From: Candidatus Thiomargarita nelsonii
Lineage (GTDB): Bacteria > Pseudomonadota > Gammaproteobacteria > Beggiatoales > Beggiatoaceae
Direction of reading: 5' to 3'
Assembly (NCBI GenBank): GCA_000785145.2
Contig: JSZA02000056.1
Coordinates: forward strand, 1-43,728
DNA length: 43,728 nt
The notes beneath the pieces are model-generated. The model searched no databases. It had not been told where the DNA came from and was given only the letters and a program-made list of their open reading frames with translations. A program made the position numbers and the translations under genes. Position 1 is the stretch's first letter. Each line of letters starts with the position of its first letter. Shown piece after piece: positions 7,072-16,379 of the stretch.

Positions 7072-8112
7072 TTAGGGACAAGGATTAGGATGTTGTTGAT
7101 GGATCGCCTCGATAGCTTCCAGTACCTCCTCATCCAATTCTAAATTAATACTCGCAATATCCGTTTTCAATTGCGCCATTGTCGTCGCACCAATAATATT
7201 ACTACTCAGAAAAGAACGACTATTAACGTAGGCTAAAGCCATTTGTGCCGGCTCAAGTCCGTGTTTTTGAGCCAATTGCACATACGCCTCAGTCGCTTTG
7301 ATAGCATAATCATTTTTAGTATAACGATCAAAGCGTTCAAATAAGCTGATTCTGGCACCAGCGGGACGTGCGCCACCTAAATATTTACCCGATAACACGC
7401 CAAACGCTAGGGGAGAGTATGCCAATAATCCTACCTGCTCACGGTGCGAAATTTCTGCCAATCCAATCTCATAAGTCCGGTTTAATAGATTATAAGGATT
7501 TTGGATAGTGACTATTTTAGGGTGATTGTATAATTTTGCAAGTTTTAAATAAGTCATCACACCCCAAGGGCTTTCATTAGAAACCCCCACATAACGTATT
7601 TTACCTTCCTTGACTAATTCACTTAATGCCGCTAATGTTTCTTCAATAGGCGTGCTTTCTTCATCCTCATTGTGAGTATAACCCAGTTGCCCAAAAAAAT
7701 TGCTGCTACGATCTGGCCAATGAATTTGGTAAAGATCAATATAATCCGTTTGTAAGCGTTGCAAACTGTCCTCAATGGCTTGACGAATATTATCACGATT
7801 GAGGCGTGGTCCGCCTCGGACATGGCTGGCTATTTCACCTGGGCCTGCGACTTTTGTTGCCAAAATGATTTTGTCTCGATCGGCGCGTTTTTTGAGCCAA
7901 GTGCCAATATAGGTTTCTGTTAAGCCATAAGTTTCTGGTCGCGGTGGCACAGAGTACATTTCGGCTGTATCAATAAAATTAATGCCTTGATTGAGGGCAT
8001 AATCCAGTTGCTCGTGTGCCTGCTCTTCTGTATTTTGTTCTCCCCAAGTCATCGTCCCTAAGCAAATACGACTGATTTTGAGATCGGTATTGCCTAATAA
8101 AGTGTATTTCAT
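7072..8112 (-). CDS. Aldo/keto reductase (Tas-like)
   Basis: The 346-residue TIM-barrel NADPH-dependent oxidoreductase carries NFIDTAEMY (catalytic Asp and Tyr), LATKV (Lys) and YQIHWPD (His), the complete aldo/keto reductase tetrad. The C-terminal NIIGATTMAQLKTDI region binds NADP phosphate. Its long insertion and overall length resemble the Tas/YajO-like group. The substrate cannot be predicted. It sits just upstream of mlaD on the same strand and is divergent from the AAA+ gene, sharing the 75-bp gap at 8113-8187. Confidence 0.92.
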   Translation of the reverse strand: MKYTLLGNTDLKISRICLGTMTWGEQNTEEQAHEQLDYALNQGINFIDTAEMYSVPPRPETYGLTETYIGTWLKKRADRDKIILATKVAGPGEIASHVRGGPRLNRDNIRQAIEDSLQRLQTDYIDLYQIHWPDRSSNFFGQLGYTHNEDEESTPIEETLAALSELVKEGKIRYVGVSNESPWGVMTYLKLAKLYNHPKIVTIQNPYNLLNRTYEIGLAEISHREQVGLLAYSPLAFGVLSGKYLGGARPAGARISLFERFDRYTKNDYAIKATEAYVQLAQKHGLEPAQMALAYVNSRSFLSSNIIGATTMAQLKTDIASINLELDEEVLEAIEAIHQQHPNPCP

Positions 8113-8187
8113 TATTTATCCTCACATAGCAACTATGCTATCATATAAAAACAGTTGTAGTACATTATTATATAAACAAACACCTTC

Positions 8188-11100
8188 ATGCCCACAATCC
8201 CCCTAGAATTCCCAGTCCTAGTCACACCTTCAAAAGAAGGCTATCACCTACGCCCTTTATTTTCAGAGAGCCCAAGCCGAACAGCTAAGCGTTTTCGTGA
8301 TGCGGTGGATTTACTCATCAGAGATGTACGCAGACAGTTTCGGGGCTTTGAAATGGAACGCGGGACGATTGATGATTTATTATGGTTTGCCTTTAATCCT
8401 AATTTAAAGTTTGAACTTAAAAAACTCTGTTTTACCCTTGGACCCTACATGGTCTTTGGTGATTTTGCCGTTGCGCGTTTTTTCCTAAAAGGTCATCAAT
8501 TCGTTTGTTTGCCTCAGTTTGACAATTTGTTTGCCATTATCAGTGATAAGCTGTTAGAGCATGGTAGTATAACAGAACAATTGACGGCCATTCTGCATGA
8601 ACAAATGCAGGAGCGGCGCAAAAAAGCCAGCGATTTTTCTCCCGATCATTATTATGCGAGCAATGGGCAATTTGTGACAAGCATTTCTCTGCAAGTCAAC
8701 GTTAAGCGTGCCAAATTTCCTTTTGAACAACAGCTTGATGCATGGTTTGCCTCCTTAGCGGGTCAGCAAGACAATTTTTCTGGGGCTGTTGAATTGGCGC
8801 GGGTGGGCACCAATTTGCGCGACGATTATCCTAACCGATTACAACGCGCCTCGTTACGTGACGCTTTTGTGACAAGGCTTGGCAAAATCATTTTCGGCTC
8901 AACGATGACGGCAGTGGTTATCATCGGACCACCCGGCTGTGGGCGCACCAGTTTGCTGCATGAAACTTTTTATCGTTATCTCCAGGAAATGGAGAATAAA
9001 CCCCGTCCCGCAACTATTTGGCATATCGATCCCAACCGGGTGATTGCTGGTATGAGCATTGTCGGGCAATGGCAGCGACGCTTTGAATCCATTTTAGAAT
9101 ATGTTATCAAATCTCATCAGAAAAAAACTCGTGCCCACCTGTTTGTCGATAATTTAGTGGCCTTATTTCGTATTGGTAAAAGTGCCCAAAATTCGCTCAC
9201 CCTCAGTGATGTGCTCAAACCTTATTTAGAAAAACGGGCGTTGACTTTGATTGCAGAAGCCAGTCCAGAAGAGTGGAACGTCGTGATGGAAACTGATCGT
9301 CGTTTTGCTGATTTATGTCAAGTTTTTCGTCTTAATGAGCCAACTGTAGAAGATACCGCCCGTATTGCGGTTAAAGAGCGGGCTCGTTTGGAGAGTTTAC
9401 ATGAATGCGAAATTGATATTGATGCAATGGAGCGTGTTTTTGCTTTGACACATTCACTGCTACGGGGCAGTGCGATGCCCGGCAATGTTGTCAATTTTCT
9501 TGAGCGACTTGCCGCTAAACATCGTCATGGCAAGATTGATGTGGCACAAGTTGAAGCGGCGATTAGCGAAATCAGTCATATCAGTAGCGATTTACTTGAT
9601 CGTCAAAAAACCTTACGCAAAGAGGAAGTTCAACAAGCCCTTTGTGCCCAACTGATTGGTCAAGCCGAGGCGGTTGAGTGTTTAGTCAATGTGGTACAAA
9701 CTGTCAAGGCGGGATTACAAGACCCTAAAAAACCTATGGCCACTTTACTTTTCATTGGTCCCACTGGCGTTGGCAAAACACAAGCGGCTAAGGTTTTGAC
9801 CCATTATTTATTTAGTGATGAATCGCAATTGATACGCTTGGATATGAACGAATTTGTCACTGAGGCGGATGTTGGGCGCTTGATTGGCAGTTGGGGACGA
9901 CCAGATGGTTTGTTGACGACACAAATACGTCATCAGCCTTTTTCTATTTTGTTATTGGATGAAATCGAAAAAGCGCATCCGGCGATACATGATTTATTGT
10001 TGCAAGTATTGGGAGAAGGGCGGCTCACCGATGCTTTGGGACGTACCACAGATTTTACTAATACTATTATAATATTGACCTCAAATTTAGGGGCGGAACA
10101 AGCCAGCCGCCGTCTCGGTTTTGCCGAAAGGGATGTGCAAAATCAAGCCACTAGCTATCGCGCCGCCGTTGAAGATTTTTTTCGCCCAGAATTGTTAAAT
10201 CGTATTGATCGCATTGTGGTCTTTAAATCCTTAGAATTACAAGATGCGGTTGCCATCACTCGTTTACAATTAGATGGTTTATTACAACGGGATGGTTTTG
10301 TGCGGCGGACAACCATTTTGAATATCTCTGAAAGTGCCTTGGTGAAAGTCGCACAACAGGGATTTGATGCGCTTTTGGGCGGACGCGCCCTTAAACGGGC
10401 AATTGAGCGCGATTTAACGACATTAGCGGCGACACAGTTAGTCAAGCTCAAGGCAACGCAGCCGATTATTTTGGATATTAATTGGGTTAACAAGCGTTTA
10501 CAGCCAAGCATCACCGCCTTGATCCCCACAGAAAAAAATGCCGTTCACTTGAGTGAACAATCTCTGACATTGGAAAGTGTCAGTCGTCTTTTGGATTTTG
10601 TGACGGATTTACGAGAGCGGCTTTATGCCTTGCGGGATGCTCAAGCACTTGAGCTAAACGCCACTAGCGATGAGCAGCGCTTGTTGTTGACGATGCAAGA
10701 ATCCGTTTTTGATGTGAAAGAAGAATTGGATGAGATGCTTTGGGCAATGGAAACGGCGCGTGATCCGACTGAAACACGTTTTTCCAGTAGAATACAACAA
10801 GCGCGTGTCTATTTTCGTTGGTCCTATGACTGTTATACAATTAATAGTGGCGATTTTTATGCGCTTCAAGATATTCGTGATTATTTAGAAGAAATGTATG
10901 TGCAAGCCCCCAAATTGATTAAAGAGCATCAATCTAATTGGTTTAATTTATTAATGTCTTCAAGTTTTTTATGTTTTTTCTGTCGTGGACTGGAATTGAA
11001 TCAACAAGATAATTTGAAATTAACGCTGCATTCGCGTGTACATGGTTGTGGTGATAAAGAATTAGATTATTTGTTAGATTGCTATGAAAAAACTTTGATT

Positions 11101-11436
11101 TATCTAGGGATAGATACTAGGCGTTTAGCACCAACCGGACAAGATTTTCGTCATCTACAAGTGAAGGGTCCACGTTTACAAACCTTATTAGGCGGCGAAG
11201 AGGGTATTCATTTATTTCATCCGCCCAATGAAAATGCGTTGCCTATCCAAGTCAGCTTGAATCCGGTTGAAACGGGGACATTGAATATTATTCGTAGCTA
11301 TGCGCTCCCGGCTGATGATGGTAAAGGGGGGGTGCTGACTGATTTACGCAGCGGAATGCTTAATCGTAGTGGGATTCAAGCCCATGAATGGGCGTTGCTT
11401 TGGTATGGTAATTTGCCGGAGGATGAGCGGTTATAG
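8188..11436 (+). CDS. ClpB/ClpA-like AAA+ ATPase with degenerate first AAA domain and long C-terminal extension
   Basis: The 1082-residue protein has an N-terminal region (1-240) I do not recognise. The first AAA-like module has the P-loop GPPGCGRTS near residue 246, with Arg in place of the usual Lys, and a weak Walker B (HLFVDNLV). The second AAA+ module is textbook Clp/Hsp100: GPTGVGKTQ near 522, LLLDEIEKAHP near 590, ILTSNLGAE and the sensor-2 GGRALKRAIE near 728. A C-terminal part of roughly 300 residues (780-1082), mostly helical, includes GGEEGIHLFHPPNENALPI and is not a Clp domain I know. It is probably an unfoldase with one active ring. No ClpP gene is adjacent. It is a single-gene unit, followed by a strong terminator-like hairpin at 11471. 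Confidence 0.85.
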   Translation: MPTIPLEFPVLVTPSKEGYHLRPLFSESPSRTAKRFRDAVDLLIRDVRRQFRGFEMERGTIDDLLWFAFNPNLKFELKKLCFTLGPYMVFGDFAVARFFLKGHQFVCLPQFDNLFAIISDKLLEHGSITEQLTAILHEQMQERRKKASDFSPDHYYASNGQFVTSISLQVNVKRAKFPFEQQLDAWFASLAGQQDNFSGAVELARVGTNLRDDYPNRLQRASLRDAFVTRLGKIIFGSTMTAVVIIGPPGCGRTSLLHETFYRYLQEMENKPRPATIWHIDPNRVIAGMSIVGQWQRRFESILEYVIKSHQKKTRAHLFVDNLVALFRIGKSAQNSLTLSDVLKPYLEKRALTLIAEASPEEWNVVMETDRRFADLCQVFRLNEPTVEDTARIAVKERARLESLHECEIDIDAMERVFALTHSLLRGSAMPGNVVNFLERLAAKHRHGKIDVAQVEAAISEISHISSDLLDRQKTLRKEEVQQALCAQLIGQAEAVECLVNVVQTVKAGLQDPKKPMATLLFIGPTGVGKTQAAKVLTHYLFSDESQLIRLDMNEFVTEADVGRLIGSWGRPDGLLTTQIRHQPFSILLLDEIEKAHPAIHDLLLQVLGEGRLTDALGRTTDFTNTIIILTSNLGAEQASRRLGFAERDVQNQATSYRAAVEDFFRPELLNRIDRIVVFKSLELQDAVAITRLQLDGLLQRDGFVRRTTILNISESALVKVAQQGFDALLGGRALKRAIERDLTTLAATQLVKLKATQPIILDINWVNKRLQPSITALIPTEKNAVHLSEQSLTLESVSRLLDFVTDLRERLYALRDAQALELNATSDEQRLLLTMQESVFDVKEELDEMLWAMETARDPTETRFSSRIQQARVYFRWSYDCYTINSGDFYALQDIRDYLEEMYVQAPKLIKEHQSNWFNLLMSSSFLCFFCRGLELNQQDNLKLTLHSRVHGCGDKELDYLLDCYEKTLIYLGIDTRRLAPTGQDFRHLQVKGPRLQTLLGGEEGIHLFHPPNENALPIQVSLNPVETGTLNIIRSYALPADDGKGGVLTDLRSGMLNRSGIQAHEWALLWYGNLPEDERL

Positions 11437-11470
11437 ACTGGATCATTCAAGCTGGTTTTGTTCCGTTTTT

Positions 11471-11503
11471 AGAAATCCTATTTTTCCAAAAAATAGGATT
11501 TCT
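11471..11503. terminator. Hairpin terminator downstream of the AAA+ gene
   Basis: A perfect 15-bp stem (AGAAATCCTATTTTT and its complement) with a 3-nt loop lies 35 bp after the AAA+ stop codon and is followed by a T-rich stretch. It could work in both directions. Confidence 0.75.
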
Positions 11504-11533
11504 TAAATTTTCTGATATTTCTTTTATAAAAAC

Positions 11534-11693
11534 ATGACTAATCGAACACCATGGGAGAATTTCCCACCCGTACATATTATGACTCCACTGGGTACGGCTT
11601 CAAACCATCCAAACTATTTAGCAAAATGGGGCTGATTTAGAAGCAGCGTTTGAATTGGTGAAGGAAGCTCAAGGAAAGAATAAGATACCCTAA
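11534..11693 (+). pseudogene. Short broken gene of unknown family
   Basis: An ATG-initiated reading (MTNRTPWENFPPVHIMTP...ASNHPNYLAK) runs into a stop, but continues one frame over as NGADLEAAFELVKEAQGKNKIP followed by TAA. A single-base frameshift around 11623 explains this. I do not recognise the family. The end of the second part looks like a natural C-terminus, so most of the gene appears to be an internal-deletion remnant. Confidence 0.45.
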
Positions 11694-11868
11694 CGATGGG
11701 AGGGACGTTTGCGTCACTGCGGGGATATATTGAAAACAGGGGCGGGCAAGTCCTCATGGCGACGGCTAGGACATCCTGGTGCTGCCAATCTCTGTATCAC
11801 TTCTAAAATGTTGCGAAAGAATCAACGCGCTCACCCAAGGAGAAGCCGGACATTTTGCCAAAGCAAGT

Positions 11869-11891
11869 GTAGGGTGCGTCCTACGCACCCT
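11869..11891. repeat. Short palindrome AGGGTGCGT/ACGCACCCT
   Basis: A 9-bp stem hairpin repeated at 13028, 13850, 16944 and (twice, inverted) 38344-38411. The stretch 11694-12020 around it holds no gene I can support. Confidence 0.85.
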
Positions 11892-12020
11892 CTCGCCTTT
11901 AAACACGCTCGACCTAAAAAGGTGGCTATAACACACCCAGAACGATCTATTCTATGTGTAAGTACAACAATTAGTTTGGCAGCCAATTTTTGTTGTGCAT
12001 TAAAAGAAAGGGGGCTAAAA

Positions 12021-12848
12021 ATGGCAACCAAGTTTGTTTTAGAAAGCATGAATATTGCAGTGTCAAAAACAAAGAGTTTTACTTTTTTCTTTGACGGCAA
12101 CGGTAAAATAACAGCAGGCAACGGAACGTTTGAAAACCCTGTTCCCAACTCGTTTTCGTTGCGGCAGATCGCAGATTGTCCGTTTGCGACTAGTACATGT
12201 AAAAGAGAGTGTTATGTCCATGGCTTAAAAAAAGCAGAACCTGAAATTTATGAAGCGTATGAAGCAAACAGCAAAGCACTTCGAGAGATTCTTGAAAATC
12301 ATGATTATATGAAAATTGTTGCTGAAGCTTTTGCTTATTGGATTGTTAGAAGGTGCCCCGATGGATTTCGTTGGCATGTGTCCGGCGATATAATTTCGCA
12401 AGCACACGCGAAATTTATTGAATCTGTGTGCGTATTGGCACGCCTGGTACCATTTTGGATTTATACGCGATCATTTGATTATGCCCTTCCGCTTATGTGG
12501 GTGCCTAATCTTACAGTCAATTTGTCTGCGGATGAAATTAATATTAATCGCGCTATCGCTATTGCTAATAAGTTTGGACTACGCATTTGTTATATGGTTG
12601 TAAACATGGATGACCCAAGTTTAAAAAAATTACCTGATAGTTCTGTAATTATGCCGTCATACGAGTTGCGCGGCAGGGTTTTTGATGACCCAAAACAGGC
12701 GCCTTGGTGGCAATCGCTTACTGCACGCCAAAAAAGGATGGTGTGCCCTCCTGATTTTTTCGGCCAGAGCGAAAAACGGCGTTGTGGTCCTTGTAAAAAG
12801 TGCTTAGTCAAATATTGTGCCGCCCGCTCCTTCCCCGTCGGAGCGTGA
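12021..12848 (+). CDS. GP88-like cysteine-rich protein
   Basis: The 275-residue protein resembles the phage/plasmid Gene-product-88 family. It has an early cysteine cluster (CPFATSTCKRECYVHG), a central FRWHVSGDIISQAHAKFIESV followed by VPFWIYTRSF, and a C-terminal cluster CPPDFFGQSEKRRCGPCKKCL. Function is not established; the spaced cysteines suggest metal or Fe-S binding. I start at the ATG at 12021 because AAGAAAGGGGG lies just upstream and the family N-terminus begins there; 104 further upstream codons are repeat-derived. Beyond the stop at 12848, another frame continues as SERDEDVLNALELKCINDP... to 12951, so the C-terminus may be frameshifted. Confidence 0.65.
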   Translation: MATKFVLESMNIAVSKTKSFTFFFDGNGKITAGNGTFENPVPNSFSLRQIADCPFATSTCKRECYVHGLKKAEPEIYEAYEANSKALREILENHDYMKIVAEAFAYWIVRRCPDGFRWHVSGDIISQAHAKFIESVCVLARLVPFWIYTRSFDYALPLMWVPNLTVNLSADEININRAIAIANKFGLRICYMVVNMDDPSLKKLPDSSVIMPSYELRGRVFDDPKQAPWWQSLTARQKRMVCPPDFFGQSEKRRCGPCKKCLVKYCAARSFPVGA

Positions 12849-12954
12849 TGAGGACGTTCTTAATGCCCTTGAACTCAAATGCATTAATGATCCACTGACT
12901 GTGGCAGAGCACCGTGACAATCGTTTTTTAAACGGATTGAGGCCGGCATAGATA

Positions 12955-13082
12955 AGGGCAACCATAAAGGATTACCCCGTCTCTGCATAAACTGCCATGA
13001 TATTCTTCAACTCCTCCAAAAGCAAGTGTAGGGTGCGTCCTACGCACCTTTTTGTCGGTATAGATCAATTAGACGTGACTGG
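12955..13082. repeat. Cluster of partial repeats
   Basis: Half a GGGCAACC-family element (about 12955-12985) is followed by the AGGGTGCGT palindrome (13028-13048) and a TTTTTGTCGGTATAGATCAA tail. The palindrome plus tail recurs at 13850-13903 with a few differences, so it is one repeat of about 60 bp. Confidence 0.75.
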
Positions 13083-13138
13083 ATAACCCGAATTATTCCA
13101 CAACTTTCCGCTTTTGGTTTAGGTATTATGGCTAATGT

Positions 13139-13641
13139 TTAAACTCTATCAATTCTACCCTCTTCTTTTTCTTTTAACCAATATTGATAAAACTTTAAAC
13201 AAACATATTCTTTTCCATGTAATGTTATATAAAAGTTCACCCAAAATGGTAATATGATTTTTGTCGATATTTTTGGTATATCCTCTATTTTTTGCACCAA
13301 CAAAGACGAGTGGTTTGTCAATAGTCAGATGACGATTGTTCGGAGGGTTTTGATTGTTTTTGATTGTGCTTTGATTGAGACTAAGCACTGTGGCTAATCG
13401 CAATTCAAAGTTCTTTATGACATCATTAATATAATTTTTTTTTAAATACCTGAATACTTCTGAGTATTTGATTGACTTAATAAACTATGACAATAAAGCA
13501 ATGCTCTTGCCATATTTTCAAGTAAATTAGTTTTACCTACCGCGTTGTCACCAATAAACAATAGACTCTTTTATCTTTGTCAAGATTTATATCAAAGTCT
13601 AATCCAGCTTCTGTTTGTTCTGCTAGAAAATGATAAATCAT
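13139..13641 (-). pseudogene. AAA ATPase (RecF/OLD-like), N-terminal remnant with several frameshifts
   Basis: It starts MIYHFLAEQTEAGLDFDINL after a GGAG ribosome-binding site. One frame over it continues LFIGDNAVGKTNLLENMARAL, a Walker A motif of the SMC/RecF-like ATPases found in defence systems. Then come NYINDVIKNFELRLATVLSLN... and KPLVFVGAKNRGYTKNIDKN, and after another shift FWVNFYITLHGKEYVCLKFYQ. At least three frame changes make it a pseudogene. No Walker B follows. A fragment with Walker B from the same kind of protein lies at 18103-18602. Confidence 0.8.
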
Positions 13642-13674
13642 GGATAGCTCCTTAAAATTTGATTTAAGCCAAAG

Positions 13675-13797
13675 TTTTATTTTAAAAATTTTAGGGATGA
13701 GTTCAAAAAAGACAAGTCCAAGATAAATCTTGGACTCCAAACCTGAGTTACCAATGGTTTGACAAAGTGCTGATCCCGCTATCCGCACTGTTATGTT
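13675..13797. repeat. Composite repeat: 65-bp palindrome-bearing unit joined to a DUF1152 gene fragment
   Basis: 13675-13739 is one copy of a unit (TTTTAGGGATGAG...ACAAGTCCAAGAT palindrome) also present at 18604, 20385 and 36200. It runs into ACCTGAGTTACCAATGGTTT, shared with 20489, and then into CTATCCGCACTGTTATGTTA, which is identical to the start region of the DUF1152 gene at 20958. It is therefore a patchwork, not a gene. Confidence 0.8.
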
Positions 13798-13807
13798 ACT
13801 CTTAGTT

Positions 13808-14272
13808 CTACGTTTTTTTTTTGACTGTTGGAGTCCAATGCTTTAGCAAGTAGGGTGCGTCCGACGCACTTTTTTGTCGGTGTAGATTAATTATACGTGA
13901 CTTTATTTGTGCGGAGTACGCACCCGGAATGATATCCAGGCTACGCGAGCTATTTTTTTTAGCATTAAGAAAACGCCTTGATCTTGCCATTTCTTTTAAT
14001 TTCTTGTCAATATCTTCTTTTTTAATTTCATCAGGTAAGAGGTTAATATCAGTTGATGCAGAGATTATCATTAATAATGTTGCTCCGTCAGATGAATTGT
14101 TATGTTCTATCTCAATATCACTTCTAGTAATGCAATTTACTGTAAATCCTTCTCTTGATGATCTTTTGTATATGCGGTCCAATCGTAATGCATTATTAAA
14201 ATTTGCATCAGCCATTAAAAAGCTTAATCCATATTCGTCGGCTATCTTTACAGCTTCTTTTTTCTTGGCCAT
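13808..14272 (-). CDS. Unrecognised protein, C-terminus probably replaced by repeat DNA
   Basis: The 154-codon frame starts MAKKKEAVKIADEYGLSF and stays protein-like to about RRFLNAKKNSSRS. The last ~45 residues are read from the repeat at 13850-13930, so the native C-terminus has probably been lost. I recognise no family. A hairpin with an 8-bp stem (14280-14298) lies just upstream of the ATG and may sequester translation, or may belong to the end of the neighbouring tnpB element. Confidence 0.4.
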   Translation of the reverse strand: MAKKKEAVKIADEYGLSFLMADANFNNALRLDRIYKRSSREGFTVNCITRSDIEIEHNNSSDGATLLMIISASTDINLLPDEIKKEDIDKKLKEMARSRRFLNAKKNSSRSLDIIPGAYSAQIKSRIINLHRQKSASDAPYLLKHWTPTVKKKT

Positions 14273-14346
14273 TCTTGGACACCTATCAAAGATAGGTGAA
14301 AGTTTCCATGATAATTCACTCTCTGTTGATACCCCCGTGGGTGCAA

Positions 14347-15739
14347 CTAGAGTTCTGGATGGGCTGTCTCATCCGATCGGCGACAACGCTCTAGCAAGAT
14401 TTGCTTCACCCTCGAAAAGGGAAGCCACCGATGCAGCTCCTTATCGTGTAACCTCGCTAGAACATTGACCGCGGCGTTTTGATCCGCTTGCATAACCGCC
14501 CCGCACCCGGAGGCACAATGAAATTTATCCCCAGTACGCTTGCCGAGACAACCACACTTTGAACACATTTGAGAAGTGTATGCCGCATTGACCAACTTTA
14601 CCCTAGAACCTCTTCGGGAAGCCACTATTTCAATGGCCGAAGCCATTAATCCTTTGAGCCAACCGCTCAAACGACGATTGGTATTCTTACCATAAATTCT
14701 TGACTTAAAAGTTTTAGTTAAGTCTTCACAAGCAAGAGTTTTTGCCTTATCAACCACACGATTAACTGCCGTAAAAACAATCGTTTTAACCGCCGCAGTC
14801 TGCTTCTTTTTTCGTCTCGACAGCTTCTTTATGCCAAGATTGTTTTTCCGTATTCTTTTAGCTTTTTTAGGATTCTTTTGCTCAACTTTGTTCAAAATCG
14901 CTTTTATTTTGTTGCGCCTTTGGTATTTTTTCTTCAAAGAATCGGATTCTTTTGATAAAACATCACCAAAACCTTTACCATAAAATTCACCTTCTGAATC
15001 AACAAAAACTTCAGTATAACCCTTATCTATGCCAATTTCCTTATTGCCACAAGCACGGTCATCAGTGTTATCTATCGTATAATGAATTTCAACTTGCCCA
15101 TCACGCAGAATTAATCGAATTTGTCCCGTTATGGAGTAATTGGTTCCTATAGGAATAGCAATGCGCTTCCCTCTTTTTAAGCTAATGACTTCAATGTAAT
15201 TTTTACCATTATGTGAAAAACACTTATAGCTACCAGATTCCAATACAATTTGATTAAAAGTATGATTCTTTCCCTGTTTCCTAAACGGATTTTCGCATTA
15301 ATCGGCGCAAATAGGAATCCTTGACCCAAACGGAATCATTTTTTAGCTTTTGAAATAAGTCTTTACGCTTATCCTTGTCATCAAGATTTCTAAAAATGTG
15401 GCGTACAACTTTTTCTTTGGCGGCTTCGAGAGACGCTTTTACATCATCTAAAGTATCGGATAACGTAGCTCGCCATATCCTTTGTGGTAATATCGATACG
15501 TGTTTATCGGCTATCCACCCATCACGCACCGGACGGAACTTGGCACCAAGCCCGCCAACTGAGCCATAATTGCGCCAGACTTCTGTACGAATAGAACCGC
15601 AATGTTTTCGAGGCAAAAGTTTTCGCATAAGTACCGCGAAAACTTTTGCCTCGAAAGCTATTTTATCTAATGCGTCATATTTTGCTTGATTAAGGTCATC
15701 AGCATAAGCAATTCTCGTCACTTTTTTAGCTTTTTTCAT
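14347..15739 (-). pseudogene. tnpB: tnpB, second copy, frameshifted
   Basis: The N-terminal part is 15739-15281 and the rest is 15243-14347 in another frame. Against copy 1, one extra base around 15290-15297 accounts for the shift. The C-terminal part carries GIDKGY (RuvC I), LACEDLTKTF (RuvC II), a CSKCG...CASGCG zinc finger and ADQNAAVN (RuvC III), so the domains are otherwise complete. There is no tnpA next to it, unlike the copy at the left edge. A 48-bp palindromic insertion at 15606-15656 lies inside the coding region and keeps the frame. The guide RNA of such elements normally overlaps the 3' end, roughly 14300-14400 here; I cannot define it. Confidence 0.9.
15606..15656. repeat. Perfect 21-bp-arm palindrome inserted in frame within tnpB copy 2
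   Basis: The arms (TTTCGAGGCAAAAGTTTTCGC and complement) flank a 9-nt loop. Copy 1 of tnpB lacks 48 bp at this point, and the surrounding codons otherwise align. The insertion adds 16 codons (FEAKVFAVLMRKLLPR) without a stop. Confidence 0.92.
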
Positions 15740-15890
15740 TTTATAGCTCCATTTTTTTTATTCCGCCGCACAAAACCAATTTTTTTTATTATAGGATTCT
15801 AAAAAAAAATGTCAAACTTATTTTTTTTAATCACCAAATTTATTAGCCAAAATGGATAAGAATGGCCAAAGATGACCAAGAAATTGTGTG

Positions 15891-16328
15891 CTAGACATGA
15901 GCACCCTCAATATACATTTTCGTTGCAATTGCAGATCCTAATCCGGTTCCTCTATTTTTTTTATCAATACATGCCGCTCCTAATTCTCCATATAAAATAT
16001 CTCTATTTAATCTATCTTCTAAATGTGGTAAAGCACTTTTAATAGTGAATGGCTTTTGGGTATCTCCTCGTATTTAAAGCAATTCCTCTTCCATTGGAAG
16101 CTTGTAATCATTTGCTTCGTTTGGGATTACTATCCTAATGCCACCAATAACTTGATCACCATTACGAGCAATTATAAAAATAGAAGATTTATCATGTTTA
16201 TTGTTGTATTTATTATTGCCATAATATGAAGTTGAGCCAGTATCTTTTAGGAATACTTCTTCTCTAATATCTAGATAGGATGCAATTAATTCTTTATCTT
16301 CTGTCCGCTCTATTATTGTCTTATTCAC
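15891..16328 (-). pseudogene. GNAT-type acyltransferase with an internal stop
   Basis: The frame runs from MNKTIIERTEDKELI through VIGGIRIVIPNEANDYKLPMEEELL to a TAA near 16074. It then continues in the same frame as IRGDTQKPFTIK...LYGELGAACIDKKNRGTGLGSAIATKMYIEG. The second part holds the acetyl-CoA-binding R-G-x-G-L-G motif, so both parts belong to one gene with a nonsense codon. The C-terminus after YIEGA is also missing, cut at 15891. Confidence 0.75.
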
Positions 16329-16379
16329 AATTAACCTATATAAGTTTATTTATACTAGAGAAACCCTAACAAATCATAA

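Noticed and set aside
10155..10529. Minus-strand frame inside the AAA+ gene
   Set aside because: Shadow frame; the plus-strand reading has clear Hsp100 motifs across it.
11709..12020. Long N-terminal extension of the GP88-like gene
   Set aside because: These codons run through the AGGGTGCGT palindrome and look non-conserved; a strong ribosome site precedes the ATG at 12021.
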